This document shows, piece after piece, positions 1 through 12,534 of a stretch of 64,000 bases of DNA; positions within the stretch are counted from its first letter, which is position 1; the number at the start of each line of letters is the position of its first letter. Source of the stretch: Mercurialis annua. Lineage: Eukaryota; Streptophyta; Magnoliopsida; Malpighiales; Euphorbiaceae. The stretch is taken from NCBI RefSeq assembly GCF_937616625.2, contig NC_065574.1, forward strand, positions 9,612,501-9,676,500, in the 5' to 3' direction. Position numbers and translations under genes: made by a program. The notes beneath the pieces are model-generated. The model was not told the origin of the DNA. It saw nothing but the letters and a program-made list of their open reading frames with translations, and ran no database searches.

Positions 1-2504
1 AATTCTACCGAGTTCAATCTTATATCTCAGTTCTTATTATTGGGTGTACCATAGTACAATTCTCATTTTACGTTTCTAGTTTATTTTGTATTTTTCGTTC
101 TGTTGTATTGATCCTTTATGGACCATGGCATGCACATTACAATCTACAAGCATACACCTATAACACACGCACGTATGGGTATTCATTATAATTAAAAGTA
201 CGTATAGGAACGTACTATGTTTCTTTATAAATATATGAATAATAGTAGTACATATAGGAATGTACTACACTTTTCTTATTTGTATTTGATTCGATTCACG
301 TCATTTTACTTTACCCATCCTCGGTACCCTAATATTTATGTTATTATAAAAATAACACATTGCAAATATATATCATTTTCAAACAAACATACGTATATAT
401 TTTAAAACATACATTTCAAATATATAAATATTCATATAGCCTTTCGTATTAAAATACGTGGCTTTATGAATATTGACGAGTAATTTAAAGTGTACTCACC
501 ACTTGCTTATCCATTTACTCTAATCCAGTAAAACGTTAATCTCGATCCATAAATTCGGCGCCTCGTCGGTATTCGCCTCGTCGGGTCTACACAATTATGA
601 TAATAGCATGAATTAATAATATTCAAGCTATAACTACTTTAATTATAAAGTTGGATTTCTAGCCAACTTCGGCTATTAAAAACGTATACTTAAAATAGTC
701 CGACCTCTAAACAAAATTGACATTCCTATAGTTTGAAATGTCTTCTACAATATTCATTTAGGTCTCGGACTAAAACTAGCACCCGAAGGTGTCGGAATCT
801 AGCTCCTAAGTTATTACATAGTGCTGTCCTAAAACTAAAGAAATGCTCTGCGTAACAAACTGTTCTGCCTCATATGACTATGTTAGAGGCAGAATCAGGA
901 AAAACGCAAAGGTAAACATTTGTAGAAGACACATGCAAGTTTCTGTACAATCAAACAGAATCCAATTTGCAGTTATAGAACTCCAGATATGGCCCTCGTA
1001 ACATGACTGTTCTGCAGAACAGTTTTCTGCAAAACGTCAACTTAGTTTACGTAACTCATTACGCATCGAGACCTATAAAATCTATCGATTACATGCTTCT
1101 ATCAGCAACACATCCAGCCCCTTGCACACATCCGAACATACACAATCCATTGGCATAGCATAGCTCAATTTCATTTAGACATGAGTTGCACAGGTTGAAT
1201 CATCATTTCATTTTCATTCAACACTATCTATCAAAACCAACTACAATTCAGCTCTAATCACTCTTAATTTCAAACCTTAAAACCATAAACTCATCTCATA
1301 CCATAAACCTAACATAATGGTTGAAACCCTAAGTCCTTATTCATGTCAAAATTTCATCCGTAAACAATCATAACAACATCATTTCTCATTAAAACCGAAA
1401 TCAATACCTCAAATCTAACTTAGAGAATGAGTTCTTTACCCTGAAATGATGATATGGATCAGTATATAATTCCCCTCTCATTCCGTGGCCGCAAGAATCA
1501 TCCAATTCCGATATCAAACGAATAACCTACAAGGTTTTAAAGATTTTTGCATCAAAATCCATCACTTGCTAATTATCAATCATGAACAGCCCTTAACACC
1601 AGAAAACCCTCACTGGAAATACTTATCCTTATCTTTATTTGAAGCCATGAATCAGTAAGTATCGTTTTTCCCGTTCCGTTGCCGCAAGAATCGCTTAAAT
1701 CGGATCAAAAACGAAACTTTGGCAAGGATTTGAAATTTTTGCAAGCCCTGGGATGAAGATGATGATCTTCAAGAGTTTACTTTGCTAGAAATGACTTCTA
1801 TTCTGATATAAAATTATATGAACTTGATATTTATAGTATTGGCAAAGTATCCCTTTTGGTCCTTGAAGTTGCCACCTCCTTTCTCTTCACTTTCTATCTC
1901 GTCTTTCGTCCAATTTAGTCCACCGAACACTAAACCTTTTAGGTCCGATTAATTTCATATTATTTACTTCCAAATAAATAATATTAGTCTCATATCTTAT
2001 AGTATCACTTTCCAAAAATTTATTTTGGCAATTGTGGCAAAAAACGCTCAAATTTCCATTTTGAGCTAACTTACACTTTTTCTCACTTTTTCGTCAAATT
2101 TTCATTTTATTGACTATTGATAACAAATGTATCGATATTATTTTATTATCTTGAGAAAATAGAGTAAAAACACAACTTCCTCCGGAAATTTATGGTTAAA
2201 AGTCCACTTTAGTCCTTAAAGTGGCTAATTTGCACTTTAACCTTTATTCTTAACTAAGCATCAAACTATCTTCTAAAACGATTTCGTATACTTACGAAAC
2301 TTTGACGATCGTTTATTATTAATATTTCACGGGCCTTGGCGTGAATATTATTAGTTCGGGCTTTCCAACTTATTTTATTTTTTATTTCCTTTTTGTCTTG
2401 ATTAAATCCAGTTGATCGCATAATAATTTTCAATTAAAATTATTATTTTACGATAATTCTAATAGACCCGCTTCGGTCTAAGTCCTTATTATTCAATCTT
2501 AATC
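1..2504. other. AT-rich non-coding, probable degenerate LTR-type DNA
   Basis: I see no gene here. Reading frames are short and closed by many stops on both strands. A 19-base segment beginning TTCCGTNGCCGCAAGAATC occurs twice in direct orientation at 1481-1499 and 1674-1692, each time followed by related sequence, so an internal stretch of about 190 bases is duplicated. The block lies directly before a gypsy coding remnant and has the texture of an old LTR or its leader, but I found no clean TG/CA ends, so this is inference. Confidence 0.35.
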
Positions 2505-3769
2505 TAACATTCTTGTTCTTAATCTTTACGATTATGCCTCGTGGCACTTCACGTAATACCTCAAAAATTCAGGTTATTACAGTTGAGTTCAACGTAACAC
2601 GCCTAATAAAAGACCCTTTGGAGGAAGAGACATGTATGAGGGTTGATATCATCGATGAATGTGTGATCGAAGAAAAGGATAAGCAGCCAAGATCAAGGAC
2701 TTAAAGGGTATGAATTCAATGGACATGTCTTAAAAAGAGGAGGAGTTTGCACCTTCAAGACACGAGTTACTCTTGAGAACCGATAAGCCTACACCGCCTT
2801 CTACCAAAAAGTCGCCAATTGCAAAAGTTAAACCTTTACCTGAATTCTTAAGGTACTCCTTTTTAGGAGAAAATGACACCTTACCAGTCATCATCATATC
2901 CAATAAGTTGTCCAAACAAGAAGAAAAAAGGGTCATTGATTGTGTTAGGAAAAGGATTAAAGCAATGGGATGACAAATTTTGGACATTATAGGGATTAGT
3001 CCTAACATAGTCATGCATAGGATTAACCTAGAAGAGGGTAGTTCACCTATGGTGGATAAGCAACATCGATTGAACCCAAACATGAAAGAGATAATGAAGA
3101 AGGAAATCGTCAGTTGTTGGATACGAGAATCATATATCCAATATCCGATTGTGGATGGGTGAGCCCGGTACAATGTGTACCAAAGAAAGGAGGAATGACG
3201 GGAATAAAAAGCGATAAAGGAGAAATTATCTCAACTAGGACAGTCACGGGATGGAGAGTTTGCATTGACTATCAAAAACTCAATTCCGCGACTAGAAAGG
3301 ATCATTTTCCACTATCATATATTGATCAAATGTTGGAAAGCATTGCAGGAAGAGCATGCTATTTCTTTTTGGATGATTATTCCGGATATAAGCATATCTT
3401 TACCTTTCCCTAAGATCAAGACAAGACCAGCTTCATTTGCCCTTTATGGAACTTCTTCTTATAGAAGAATGCCATTTGGGTTATATAACACACCCACCAC
3501 TTTTCAGCGATGCATGACTTCCATCTTTGCTGACATGATTTAGGATATCATGGAAGTATTCATGGATGATTTTTCAATATTTAGAGATTCTTTCGACTTA
3601 TGCCTCCACAATCTCGATAGAGTTCTTTGAAGATGTGAGGAATCACATTTGGATCTTAATTGAAAGAAATGTCACTTCATGGTTGAAGAGGGAGTGGTAT
3701 TAGGACGCAAGATATCAAGTAGCAATATTGAAGTTGACCGGGCAAAAACAGAGATGATTGAAAAGTTAC
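2505..3769 (+). mobile_element. Ty3/gypsy retrotransposon pol remnant (protease end and reverse transcriptase)
   Basis: Conceptual translation across several frames gives a recognisable Ty3/gypsy polyprotein. It runs from an acidic linker (2513-2704, with the phrase PLEEETCMRVDIIDE) into reverse transcriptase. RT landmarks are the primer-binding phrase SPVQCVPKKGG (about 3160), WRVCIDYQKLN (about 3250), FLDDYSGY with the first catalytic aspartate (about 3370), RMPFGLYNTP (about 3466) and FMDDFS, the second catalytic motif (about 3559). It is dead: there are frame changes near 2975 and 3160, a TAG stop at 3541-3543 just before FMDDFS, and further stops after 3625. The reading stops abruptly at 3769, where a different LTR end begins. 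Integrase is absent. Confidence 0.88.
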
Positions 3770-4100
3770 TGTCACGACCCGAAATCTCGGATCGAGACCG
3801 GCGCTAGGGAATGGGAGTGGTAGCTCCGAAACCCGTAGTAAGCCTGAAAACCATTATAAATTTTTCGCGATATAACACTTAAACATTTATGTCTAAACAA
3901 CCTCGAGAGCATAATTGTTATTAAATAACATATCGAGGTCAAACCTGTTATGAACATAGATATTTCCCAGTTAAAGTGTACACATTTTAAATAATATAAT
4001 TGTATACTAACAAACAATTCCTATTTATAAATGCTCTCTCCCTTTCTCACCATTCAACTCTAAATTATAATTCTAGCGTGTTTTTTCTCACTTTAATCAT
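3770..4100 (-). mobile_element. Gypsy LTR terminal fragment inserted in the pol remnant
   Basis: The sequence changes at 3770 to TGTCACGACCCGAAATC, followed by GAGACCGGCGCTAGGG and CGAAACCCGTAGTAAGCC. The same phrases occur at 18813 onward, more weakly at 12541, and in reverse complement at 22199-22234, so this is the end of a dispersed LTR family, read here on the minus strand. The inner limit is not sharp; about 330 bases look related. Confidence 0.6.
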
Positions 4101-4139
4101 GACTCTCTCGCGTTCTGTTTTTCGTAATGCTTGTTATAC

Positions 4140-4535
4140 TTTTCCCGACTACCTCAAGTCACAAACCCGAACAAAATTGGGAGTTTGGAAAACCCAATTG
4201 AGGTGGAAAGTTCCAGTGAAAGTGAACCCAATATGGAGGATACCATGTATGAAGAGGAGTATATATTCGAACTTGGCGGTCTGAGCATCCCGTAAATCGA
4301 AGGGAATTGTGAGATTTTTTGTGTTCGTGGAGGGATTTGTGGAATTGAATGCTACGCTCCCTACTAAGATCTTGATGATTGACATACTGATTCTAAAGTA
4401 GAAGAGGACCCATTGGAGGAAGAGGACACAACGTGCTCCGAAAAAACACTCAAAAGGGGACGAGACCATTATAACGAGATCGAGACCGAAGGGAAGGACC
4501 GTCCAATGAAGAAATTAAGTGATTCCGCCTAGTTG
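4140..4535 (+). pseudogene. Acidic coding remnant, unidentified (possibly retroelement gag)
   Basis: One forward frame reads as a plausible acidic protein segment (phrases NPNKIGSLENPIEVESSS and NMEDTMYEEEYIFELGG, then EEDPLEEEDTTCSEKTLKRG) interrupted by at least three stops. The phrase PLEEEDT resembles the linker of the gypsy remnant at 2600, suggesting a retroelement polyprotein. I cannot name the domain. The overlapping open frames on both strands are not convincing genes. Confidence 0.3.
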
Positions 4536-5166
4536 ATTTGTGTTTGGTTTTCAGTGTCTAGTTGTTGATTGTCGAGTAAATTTAAAATTTACTATTTAGT
4601 TTGTGTTAATTGTTGATTGACGTGTAATTGTTTACTCATTAGGCTATATTTGTTTTTTGTCGAGTAAATTATTAATCCTTTGTCGTTTTAATTTATTTGA
4701 ATTTTTAATTTATCAATTTTTTAAGTGATAATTTTCTTTATTTTATTTAATGTAATGTTAAAAAAAATTAAAAAAATGGTTAATTTTAATTTAAATCTTA
4801 TTTTTGTTTTTTTATTTTTATTTTCTATGTCATGTTTAGAGATTACATCACTGATTTTCTTTTGAGATATTTTTTTTCTTTTCCTTATTCCACTTAAATT
4901 TTTTTACTTAATTTTTTAGCTCTTCTGTTTAAGGACAATGCTTAAAATAGTACGAAGACAGAAGTTTTTGCTTAGTTTATTCTATTTTATTTTATTAAAA
5001 TTTATGTTGTGTCATTTTGTTTTAGTTATTTTTGCTTAGTTAGTTATTTTTGTTATTACCCAACTCCTATCTTTTGATTTAAGTGTTTTGATTGATAATA
5101 TCATGCTAATTAACCTCCTTAATAGCGTTTGAAATTCTATTTGCTTCCCTTCGGTCTCGATCTCGT
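4474..5166. repeat. Perfect 23-bp inverted repeat, arms 4474-4496 and 5144-5166
   Basis: The left arm ACGAGATCGAGACCGAAGG plus GAAG is exactly the reverse complement of bases 5144-5166. The arms are GC-richer than their surroundings and enclose about 650 bases of AT-rich DNA with no gene. This could be the remains of a terminal-inverted-repeat element, or two opposed copies of one retroelement fragment. No target duplication is evident. Confidence 0.55.
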
Positions 5167-5169
5167 AAA

Positions 5170-5977
5170 GCCTGAAAAATCTCGCATACTAAAAAACTAA
5201 TTGAAAAGGACAAGTCTGTTAATCGAAAAATAATCTTAGAGATCATTGAACTTTCATTTTTTTCATTTCAGCCATCAAATGTTAATTGTTTTTGTTTACT
5301 AAATTTCGATTTTTTTATTTTGGTTTTTCAGACAAAAAATGCTTAACTAGCAGCCATAATTATTTATTTTTTTACTTAAAAACTTGTCATGTATATATAA
5401 TTTGGTCTAAAACTCTTTTTCACAATAAAATTGTGTATATGTGATAAGTTTTTAAGATAAAACTAGCAAAATTCAGCTGCCACGTATCAAAATTCAGCTG
5501 CCGCCTAGGATTTTTTGACGCAAAAACTCATTTGAAAAAAAAATGAAGTTTTGGATTCAAAAATAATAATTAAAGTTTAGTAATGGAAATAAAAAATGAA
5601 AATCCAGTTACTTTCATAATTAATTTCCCCTTAAAACAATAGTATTTGGCACAAGATGACTTAGCTTGATAAAATATATGCTGCAATTTTTTTTATTTTT
5701 ATTTTGAAAATTTGTCTGATAAAATTGTTTTAAATCCAATGATGTGGAGATGAAAGAAGCAAGAATAACAATTAGAAAAAAGTTTAACCTTTTTAAATAG
5801 TTTAGTGAAGTACAACCTTACGGAGAGACAAGTTCAGATATCATATTCATGTTTGCAAATGTGGTCATATGGATAAACTAAGGTGAATATTTCTTTGATC
5901 CTTGATTCCCAATTTTTTTTGAGTTAAAAATTAAAAATATAGTGCAACTATATATGTTATCAAATGTTATTATTGTT
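5170..5977. other. AT-rich intergenic DNA
   Basis: No gene, RNA or clear element seen. A short direct repeat with core AAATTCAGCTGCC occurs at about 5468 and 5490. The rest is A/T-rich sequence with homopolymer runs. Confidence 0.5.
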
Positions 5978-7245
5978 TCGATGGACGACCCGTGGATCCC
6001 AAGCCAATTTCCGTTCAGTCCCAATTTGAATCCTGGAGTTAGGAAAGAAGATGTGTCGGTTCTGGTGCAAGGTCTTCTGAACTCAACTGGGAAAAATTGG
6101 AACTCCTCGCTGATTAGGTACTCTTTAGAGAGGAAGATGCTGACCATATTCTGTCCAGCCCTATACCGCTACCTGCGTACCATGACAAAATGGTATGACA
6201 CTTCACGAATCAAGGTGTTTACTCGGTAAAATCCGGATATTTTATAGCCAAAAATCATGCGATGGACGACCCAAAAATTGACCAGGCTTCTATCTCAAGA
6301 AGGCAGTGGTAAAAGTTGTGGAACATGCCCATTCCAAACAAAATAAAACTTTTCTTATGGAGATCGCTAGTGAATGGCCTCCCAACAGCAAACAATCTCA
6401 ACATAAGACTCCATTCGAACATGGTTTGTCCTCACTGTGGGTTACAGGAATCTCGATCTCATCTTTGCAAAAAGAGTGTGGTTTGGTGCCTCCCTCTCGT
6501 TTCACATCAAAAGGGTGCAGGACATTGGCTTCTCCCTTGCATGGCTTAGCCTCTTTGAGGATCTTCTTAAGATGGATGAATCTGGATACGCGGAAATCTT
6601 CTTTTGCTTCCTTCATTGAGCAATCTGGAAGGCGAGGAACTCCAAAGTCTTCAAGGATTCTGCTTGGACAGTGGAGGAAACGATCCAGCAAGCAAGGTGG
6701 TACCAAGAGGGCTTCTCTATAGCAGAGCTAGCGGCCTCGGACAAGGTAAGAATGGAGAATTGCGCATAAGTGGTATCAGACAGAGGCAATAATGGTCAGC
6801 GAGATGTAGACACTAGACTGATTACGGTCAGGTATGATGCGGGCACAAATAAATCTCTAAAGTTTGGGTCGGTGGCAGGAATCGCGTTTGATGCAAATGG
6901 GAAAATTATAGGGCGCTTTTCAGAAATATTTCGATCTATCTGGGACCCCGGAATTCTGAAGTTTCTTGCTTTAAGGGAGGTTATGATTTGGTGTATCAAT
7001 ATGAATTGGTCATTTGTTAGATTTGAAGGCGACAGCCAATCTGGTATCTCAGTCGATTAACTCGAATCACTGTCTTTCGGCAGTGAACTGGGATACCTGT
7101 CAAAATATTTGGCATCTCATGTCGCGTTTTCAAAAGTGTTTAGTTAAATACATCAAGAGAGAGGAGAATAGTGAGACTCATAATTTAGCTCAGGAGGAAA
7201 AAGCTAGATTCATGCTCCTTTGCAATGGTGGAATTAGGATATAAT
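5978..7245 (+). mobile_element. LINE (L1-type) 3' end: RT zinc-binding and RNase H-like remnant
   Basis: Joining frames gives the C-terminal part of a plant LINE ORF2. It begins with the spacer after reverse transcriptase (DDPWIPSQFPFSP, about 5983; GVYSVKSGYF, about 6213) and continues with the RT zinc-binding region (NMPIPNKIKLFLWRSLVNG, about 6325; VCPHCGLQESRSHL, about 6425). An RNase H-like domain of the RVT_3 type follows (VRYDAGTNKSLKFGSVAG at 6820-6885; FEGDSQ near 7021). Several frameshifts separate the pieces, and the reverse transcriptase and endonuclease are missing, as in a 5'-truncated old copy. A second LINE of similar layout lies on the minus strand at the right end of the window. 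Confidence 0.85.
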
Positions 7246-7249
7246 TAAA

Positions 7250-9502
7250 CGATTCCCTCATTTTATCAATATATCTATCTTGGGGGAAAAATGTATTATT
7301 GTTTTAGTTTTAAAGACTATTCATGCCATTATTTTGCGTTTATGGTTTTATTTGAAACCTTTGAATTTAATAATAACTCCAATGATTTTTATTAAATGTG
7401 GCTTGATTGTGTCTATTTTTTTTATATGATGATGGCTGCTAGCTAGTTCACCACTTTCACAAATTTAAGTGCATCTGATTAATATATATACTAATTTTTA
7501 TTTATGTTAGATAAAATAATACGCAAACAAAAATAATTATTTATCGATAATATAAACAATAAATAAAAACAGTGCATTCAATTGAAAATAAAAAATATAA
7601 CGAAATCGAGTCACGTGTATCACATGCTTTTTTTAAATAGATTTACCCTCATCGTATGTGAATTGCAACGATTTTTCAAGATAAAACGAAACTCAATAAC
7701 ACCGAAGCGTTGTTCTCAACGAAGCAAAATTGTCGTCTAAATTCTATCACGAAGAATACAATTTTAGAGGAAACACAGTTTAAACCTTTGGATGTTTTCT
7801 TTTGCATCGGAATTTATGGTTTTACATAGCCATCAAAATTTCATAACATGCATAATCTTTATTGTATAATAAATGAGACATATTATAAAATTTAAATTGA
7901 CATATTATAAAATTTAAATTGACAAGTTATCTAAAAATTAAAGCTAAGTGCTATATAATTTAAAACAAAAATATAAAATATAAAATAAAGCTTGCACGAG
8001 GATAATTTTGTCACTGCATTCGCGTGCGAGGATCGAGCGCACACCCATTGTTACTTGAAGTTGGTTAATTGATTTATGAACCCTTAGGTACACTAGATTG
8101 TAACTAAGTCAATTAACAATTCAATGTAAACCACATCAAGTGAAGTTTCCTAAATTTTCTTTTTAAATCATTCTTCAAGGTGTGAGTTTTGAATATCAAT
8201 TCTCATTCACCCTATTAACTATTTTGAGCATATAAATATATAGTTTTGATCTATTCATGGTAGAGAATACAAAACCATCAAGATCTGACACTTTCAGATA
8301 TTGTGTTCAGTTCAAAATTAAACATTAAAATAATAAATAATCATATCATCTTAACACCCATATTTAACATTTTTCAACAATTTATTTCAAATCAGTTTTT
8401 CTGCTACATATTTTTAAAGTTAATATTATAAACAATCACCAACTTTATATGTTTTTTTAATTTAATCACGCCTTTTAAAATGTATCATATTTAAAAACCA
8501 ACTTTATTTCGTTTTTCAAACTGATAGATGGGGTAATAATTTCCGAGATAGCACCCATTTTCCTATGTAATTTATTAAGTTGGAAGCAATTTTTCGAGAA
8601 AAAAATGAAAGCTGGTGTCAAAATATGACACTTTTTATAAGGCGTGAATAAATTAGAAAACATATAAAATTGTTGAATTTTCATGCCAGTAGCCCATATT
8701 TTTATATATTTTTATATATTTTAGATATTTTATAATTTTGAAATGTAAACATTTCTAGTTTATTATGTTATTCTATATATTCGCTATTGGTCATAATGTA
8801 ATGGTTGAATTGTGATTTTTTTTATTTTTATCAAATATTTTTGAATTTTGATTTACTTAATGTATTTTATTTAGGGTTAAATAAAAAATATCACCTCTAT
8901 ATAAAATTGTAATTTTATCACATCCTTTTAATTTTTATTGCATAATTATTTGATAGATTTTCAATATTAATATTATAAAAGTAACTAATAACTACGGTAC
9001 TTGTTTTTTTTATTTTTATTAACCCTTTTTATTTTAATGATAATTTTTTCTTCTTCTAATTAGTTAGATTTAAAAAAATCATATTTATTATTGATTTAAG
9101 ATCTTACTTAATTTGTATTTTCTTAATTAAATTAAGATTATATTTAACCTTATTACTTAAATATATTGTATTTTTATATGTCTCCTATTCTTTGCGAGCG
9201 TGCCGCAAACATATATATAAAAGTTAACTTTTTTAGGTTTTGCACTTATTTCTTCATATATTTTTATGTAAATAACTATCAATATATTATTAAACATTCA
9301 TAAGACGCATTTTAATTTTTTTAGATATTGTAGGATAATTTGATAACAGAATATATTTATATTTTTCTTAAAAAGATATATATGTTTCTATATTATAATT
9401 ATGCGGAAATAAAGATGTAACAAATGAATATACAAAAGAATTTTATTAAAAATAAAAATAAAAATAAAAATCTTAAAAGAGAGTCCACTTTTAGGCATAA
9501 CT
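7250..9502. other. AT-rich intergenic DNA downstream of the GDSL gene
   Basis: No coding signal seen. A 21-base unit (GACATATTATAAAATTTAAAT) is directly duplicated at about 7881-7922. The stretch 7590-8060 is less AT-rich but contains no recognisable domain. The terminal part will include the 3' untranslated region of the minus-strand GDSL gene. Confidence 0.5.
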
Positions 9503-11644
9503 TCAATGGAGAAATTTAGGAAGAACATTGTGCATCATAGAATTGGCGATGTATTGATAAGCGGTTGAAGTAACATGAATCCTATCCCAAAATAAGTGCT
9601 TGGAAGGGTCTTTACAAGGCCGAGTAAAAGAATCGCATAAAATACCTTGTTTAAAAATGAGACTTCCGCAACACCCATTCTTTGTTTCTTCAAAACCTAT
9701 TCATATAAATAATATCAAGTTTTCGAAATATTCTTTTTAATAACTAAACATTTATTTTATATTTGAATTTGGTATCAAGACATTTAATCGTATTAAAACT
9801 GTACTAAAAGTTTTTATTTTATTGTATACCTCAACTGTTTTTCGTCTATATAGTGACTCAGTAAAGCATGTTATTTGAATGATGTCACGTCGATCGTCAC
9901 ATGACATAGCCAATAAAATAATAGCATATCATCGATTTCCAAACAACTTATTTTGATCTTAAACGTTTTTAAGTACTTTAACTTGAATTGTAAGGCAACC
10001 TATTTTTTAAATACAATTGTTTGCGTCTTTTATCAACTGCGTTTAAATCTTTTAAATTTTACAATAATGTCTTAATTTGAAAGATCAATTAACATTGTAC
10101 CCTATATTTCACTTTTTGAATACAAACATTTGTGCTATTTATCAATTGCGGATAAATTTTTATATTCATCTTTTTTCAAAATTAGACCGCAATTTGAGAG
10201 TTTTGTCGCAATTAATAAATGACATAAATGTTTGGATTTAAAAAGTGGAACGCAAAGGTCTGGTCACAATTGATAAAAGATGTAAAATTTTGAATTTTTA
10301 AAATGTGGCTTCCAAAATTTGAATCACAATACTTCATTTTAATATATATTTATTTTTTTTTATTTTAGTTTAAATAAAAATCTAGGATAAAAATTTAATA
10401 TCAGTAAAAAATTTACTTTAATAGTCATATTAAAATAAAATTTAAAAATAAACTTATATATACATACCATATTTTTTAGGATTATTGATCATGTCCATCA
10501 CTGTGTAGTAAAAATCATTATACACAATTTTTGACGCTGGAAGGGATTGTTGTAGTCTGATTAATAGTTTGATAAGCTTGTCATTGTAAATTATAGAATT
10601 TTTATTTTGTTCATCCAAACTGTATGTCAGTATAAATGGATCAATATATTTTGTACTTGTTTGAAGGGGAATGGAGCCGATTGGAACAATTCCTGCTACT
10701 ATAAAAGACCGCATTCCAAGATCATACAATTCCTGTTGAGATATGTACAATTTATGATTAGATACATAAAAATATTAAGTGACCATGCTTTTAAGCAAGA
10801 TTATGAAATTTTTATTTATAATATGACAATTGATGTAATTGGATAAAATCTCTAATCAATGAATAATATTAAGTTTAACTTGATATTAACTAGTTACCAG
10901 TATGTTGATTAATGAGAAGTTTATATCCTACACGATGAATTGTATTAATTTCAAGATTCCACTAGAATACCTTAGATAGTAGTAAATAATAAGAATTAAT
11001 GTTGGTAATTAGCGTTTGATGAATACCTTAATAGAGTTTTCTACTTTATGTAGTATAAAATCAATATATTGCACTGCGGTAAATTCCAGTCTTCTCGTTG
11101 GAATATCATATATATTAAAAGTAAAATCATTTGTTCCTCCATCTATTAATACAAGTGCATCATTTATAATCTTTGTAGCATTTTTTTCTCCAACAATTCC
11201 TTTAAGCCTCGTTATATATTCCTTGAAATATTCTATTTGCTTTGAAATGGAAATAGCATTGGTTAAAATAGATGTTTTTTCATCAAATCCGGCACTAGCT
11301 GATGCAAAATTAACGCCAGTAATAAGATCATTATCACTAAGATTAGGATCCATGTATGGAGGGACCCTATCCATAATTTTAAGAGCAGAAGCTAACATGT
11401 CAGGAATAAGTTTTCCATTAGAAAATCTTCCTGTAGGAACGCCACCGTTGAAATCTTGACCATAAGGTCGATAGTTAGCCTTAAATATTGTTTTTATATA
11501 GTTATTATTACCCGTGTCAAATACTGAATCACCAAATACGTAAAATGCTGGAAATTTTGGTAAAATGGTAGTGTTTATTGTCATAGAATTGCAAGTACAA
11601 CAATAGATTATTGCAAAGAAGATAAAAGATTTAAATACTCCCAT
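9503..11644 (-). CDS. GDSL esterase/lipase, three exons
   Basis: SGNH/GDSL hydrolase of the large plant secreted family (lipid or cell-wall ester hydrolysis; substrate unknown). Exons are 11644-11027, 10732-10468 and 9696-9503, all with GT-AG borders and phases that join cleanly to 358 residues, a normal family length. An ATG at 11686 would add 14 residues, but a TATA box at 11699-11707 lies too close to it, so I prefer 11644. A hydrophobic N-terminal segment (FKSFIFFAIIYCC) looks like a signal peptide. Block I is FGDSVFDTGNNNY with the catalytic Ser; block II is GVNFASASAG; block III is GGTNDF; block V is FWDRIHVT with the Asp/His pair. Exon 2 carries the typical LYDLGMR and SKIVYNDFY segments. 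All catalytic residues are present, so it appears functional. It is isolated among transposons. Confidence 0.93.
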
Positions 11645-11698
11645 TGTTAATGTAATTCGAAAGGGATTAATGAAGGAGCATGACATACAATGCGTCCT

Positions 11699-11707
11699 CT
11701 ATTTATA
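11699..11707 (-). promoter_or_regulatory. TATA box of the GDSL gene
   Basis: Minus-strand TATAAATAG. With the usual 25-35 base spacing, transcription would start near 11670, between the two candidate ATGs, which supports the start at 11644. Confidence 0.6.
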
Positions 11708-12534
11708 AGATTTTTCTTTGTTTTTTTTTCTTTTTTTAAATTTAAATGGCATCTTTTGGTAACTGTTTTTAGCTTTTGACTTTTTTTTTTCTTTCAAATC
11801 AAAATAGAAAACAACTAACAAATATTTTTATATTCAGTCTTATCTATCTATAGTTTTAACAAACATCGTTATTTACTTTTGTCAATAAAATTTTTTTTTA
11901 TATTTTTGTAATTTTTTATTTTTATTATTTATTTGGTCCATTGACTTTTTTTTATTGTGTTAGTCATAAGTAAGGCTAAAAGAATTGTTACAAAAGATTG
12001 AGACATAAAACCTCTAATTAATTTGTTACGTATTTTTTATCTTATTTTTTTATTTTTTAGTATGTTCAAGCTAATAATAGTATGAGTAGTTTCTAATATT
12101 AAGCGTTTCTTTTTTTTTTCTTTTTTTTAGAGAATATGCTTGTTGTTACAGTTCAAGTTTTGTTTTGCTGATGACAAAAATAAAAGTTTGTTCGTATTTC
12201 TAGATTTGTTTACCATTTAATTTCATTTAACTAAACTTTTATTATAAGACAATTTTAGCTACTATTGCCCCTTATTGACAGTGTGTTGCTAATTTTTATT
12301 TTAAAGAAATATTTTAATAACTAAATTACAAAAATATTTTTAAAATTATAAAATTATATTTAACTTAATATTTAGAAATTTATTCACTTCCAATTTTATC
12401 ATTAACCTGTTTTTTATTATTAATTTAGTATTATTTATTGTACTTTACATATGGCTCGTAATATCACACGTCAACGATAGTACATTAAAAATGTATATTT
12501 ATATCAACACTTGTCATAATCTGATTGCACAGTG
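11708..12534. other. AT-rich intergenic DNA
   Basis: No gene seen. Near 12445-12480 the words ATATGGCTCGTAATATCAC and ACGTCAACGATAGTA resemble 39697-39735, next to a Helitron end, so a small Helitron-derived piece may lie here. Confidence 0.4.

Noticed and set aside
2505..3769. Reverse transcriptase considered as an integrated pararetrovirus
   Set aside because: Motif wording (FLDDYSGY, RMPFGLYNTP, FMDDFS) and the preceding linker fit Ty3/gypsy retrotransposons; no viral movement or coat protein region is visible.
6398..6706. Opposing long frames on both strands over the LINE
   Set aside because: Only the plus-strand frames translate into RT zinc-binding and RNase H-like sequence; the minus frame has no domain.
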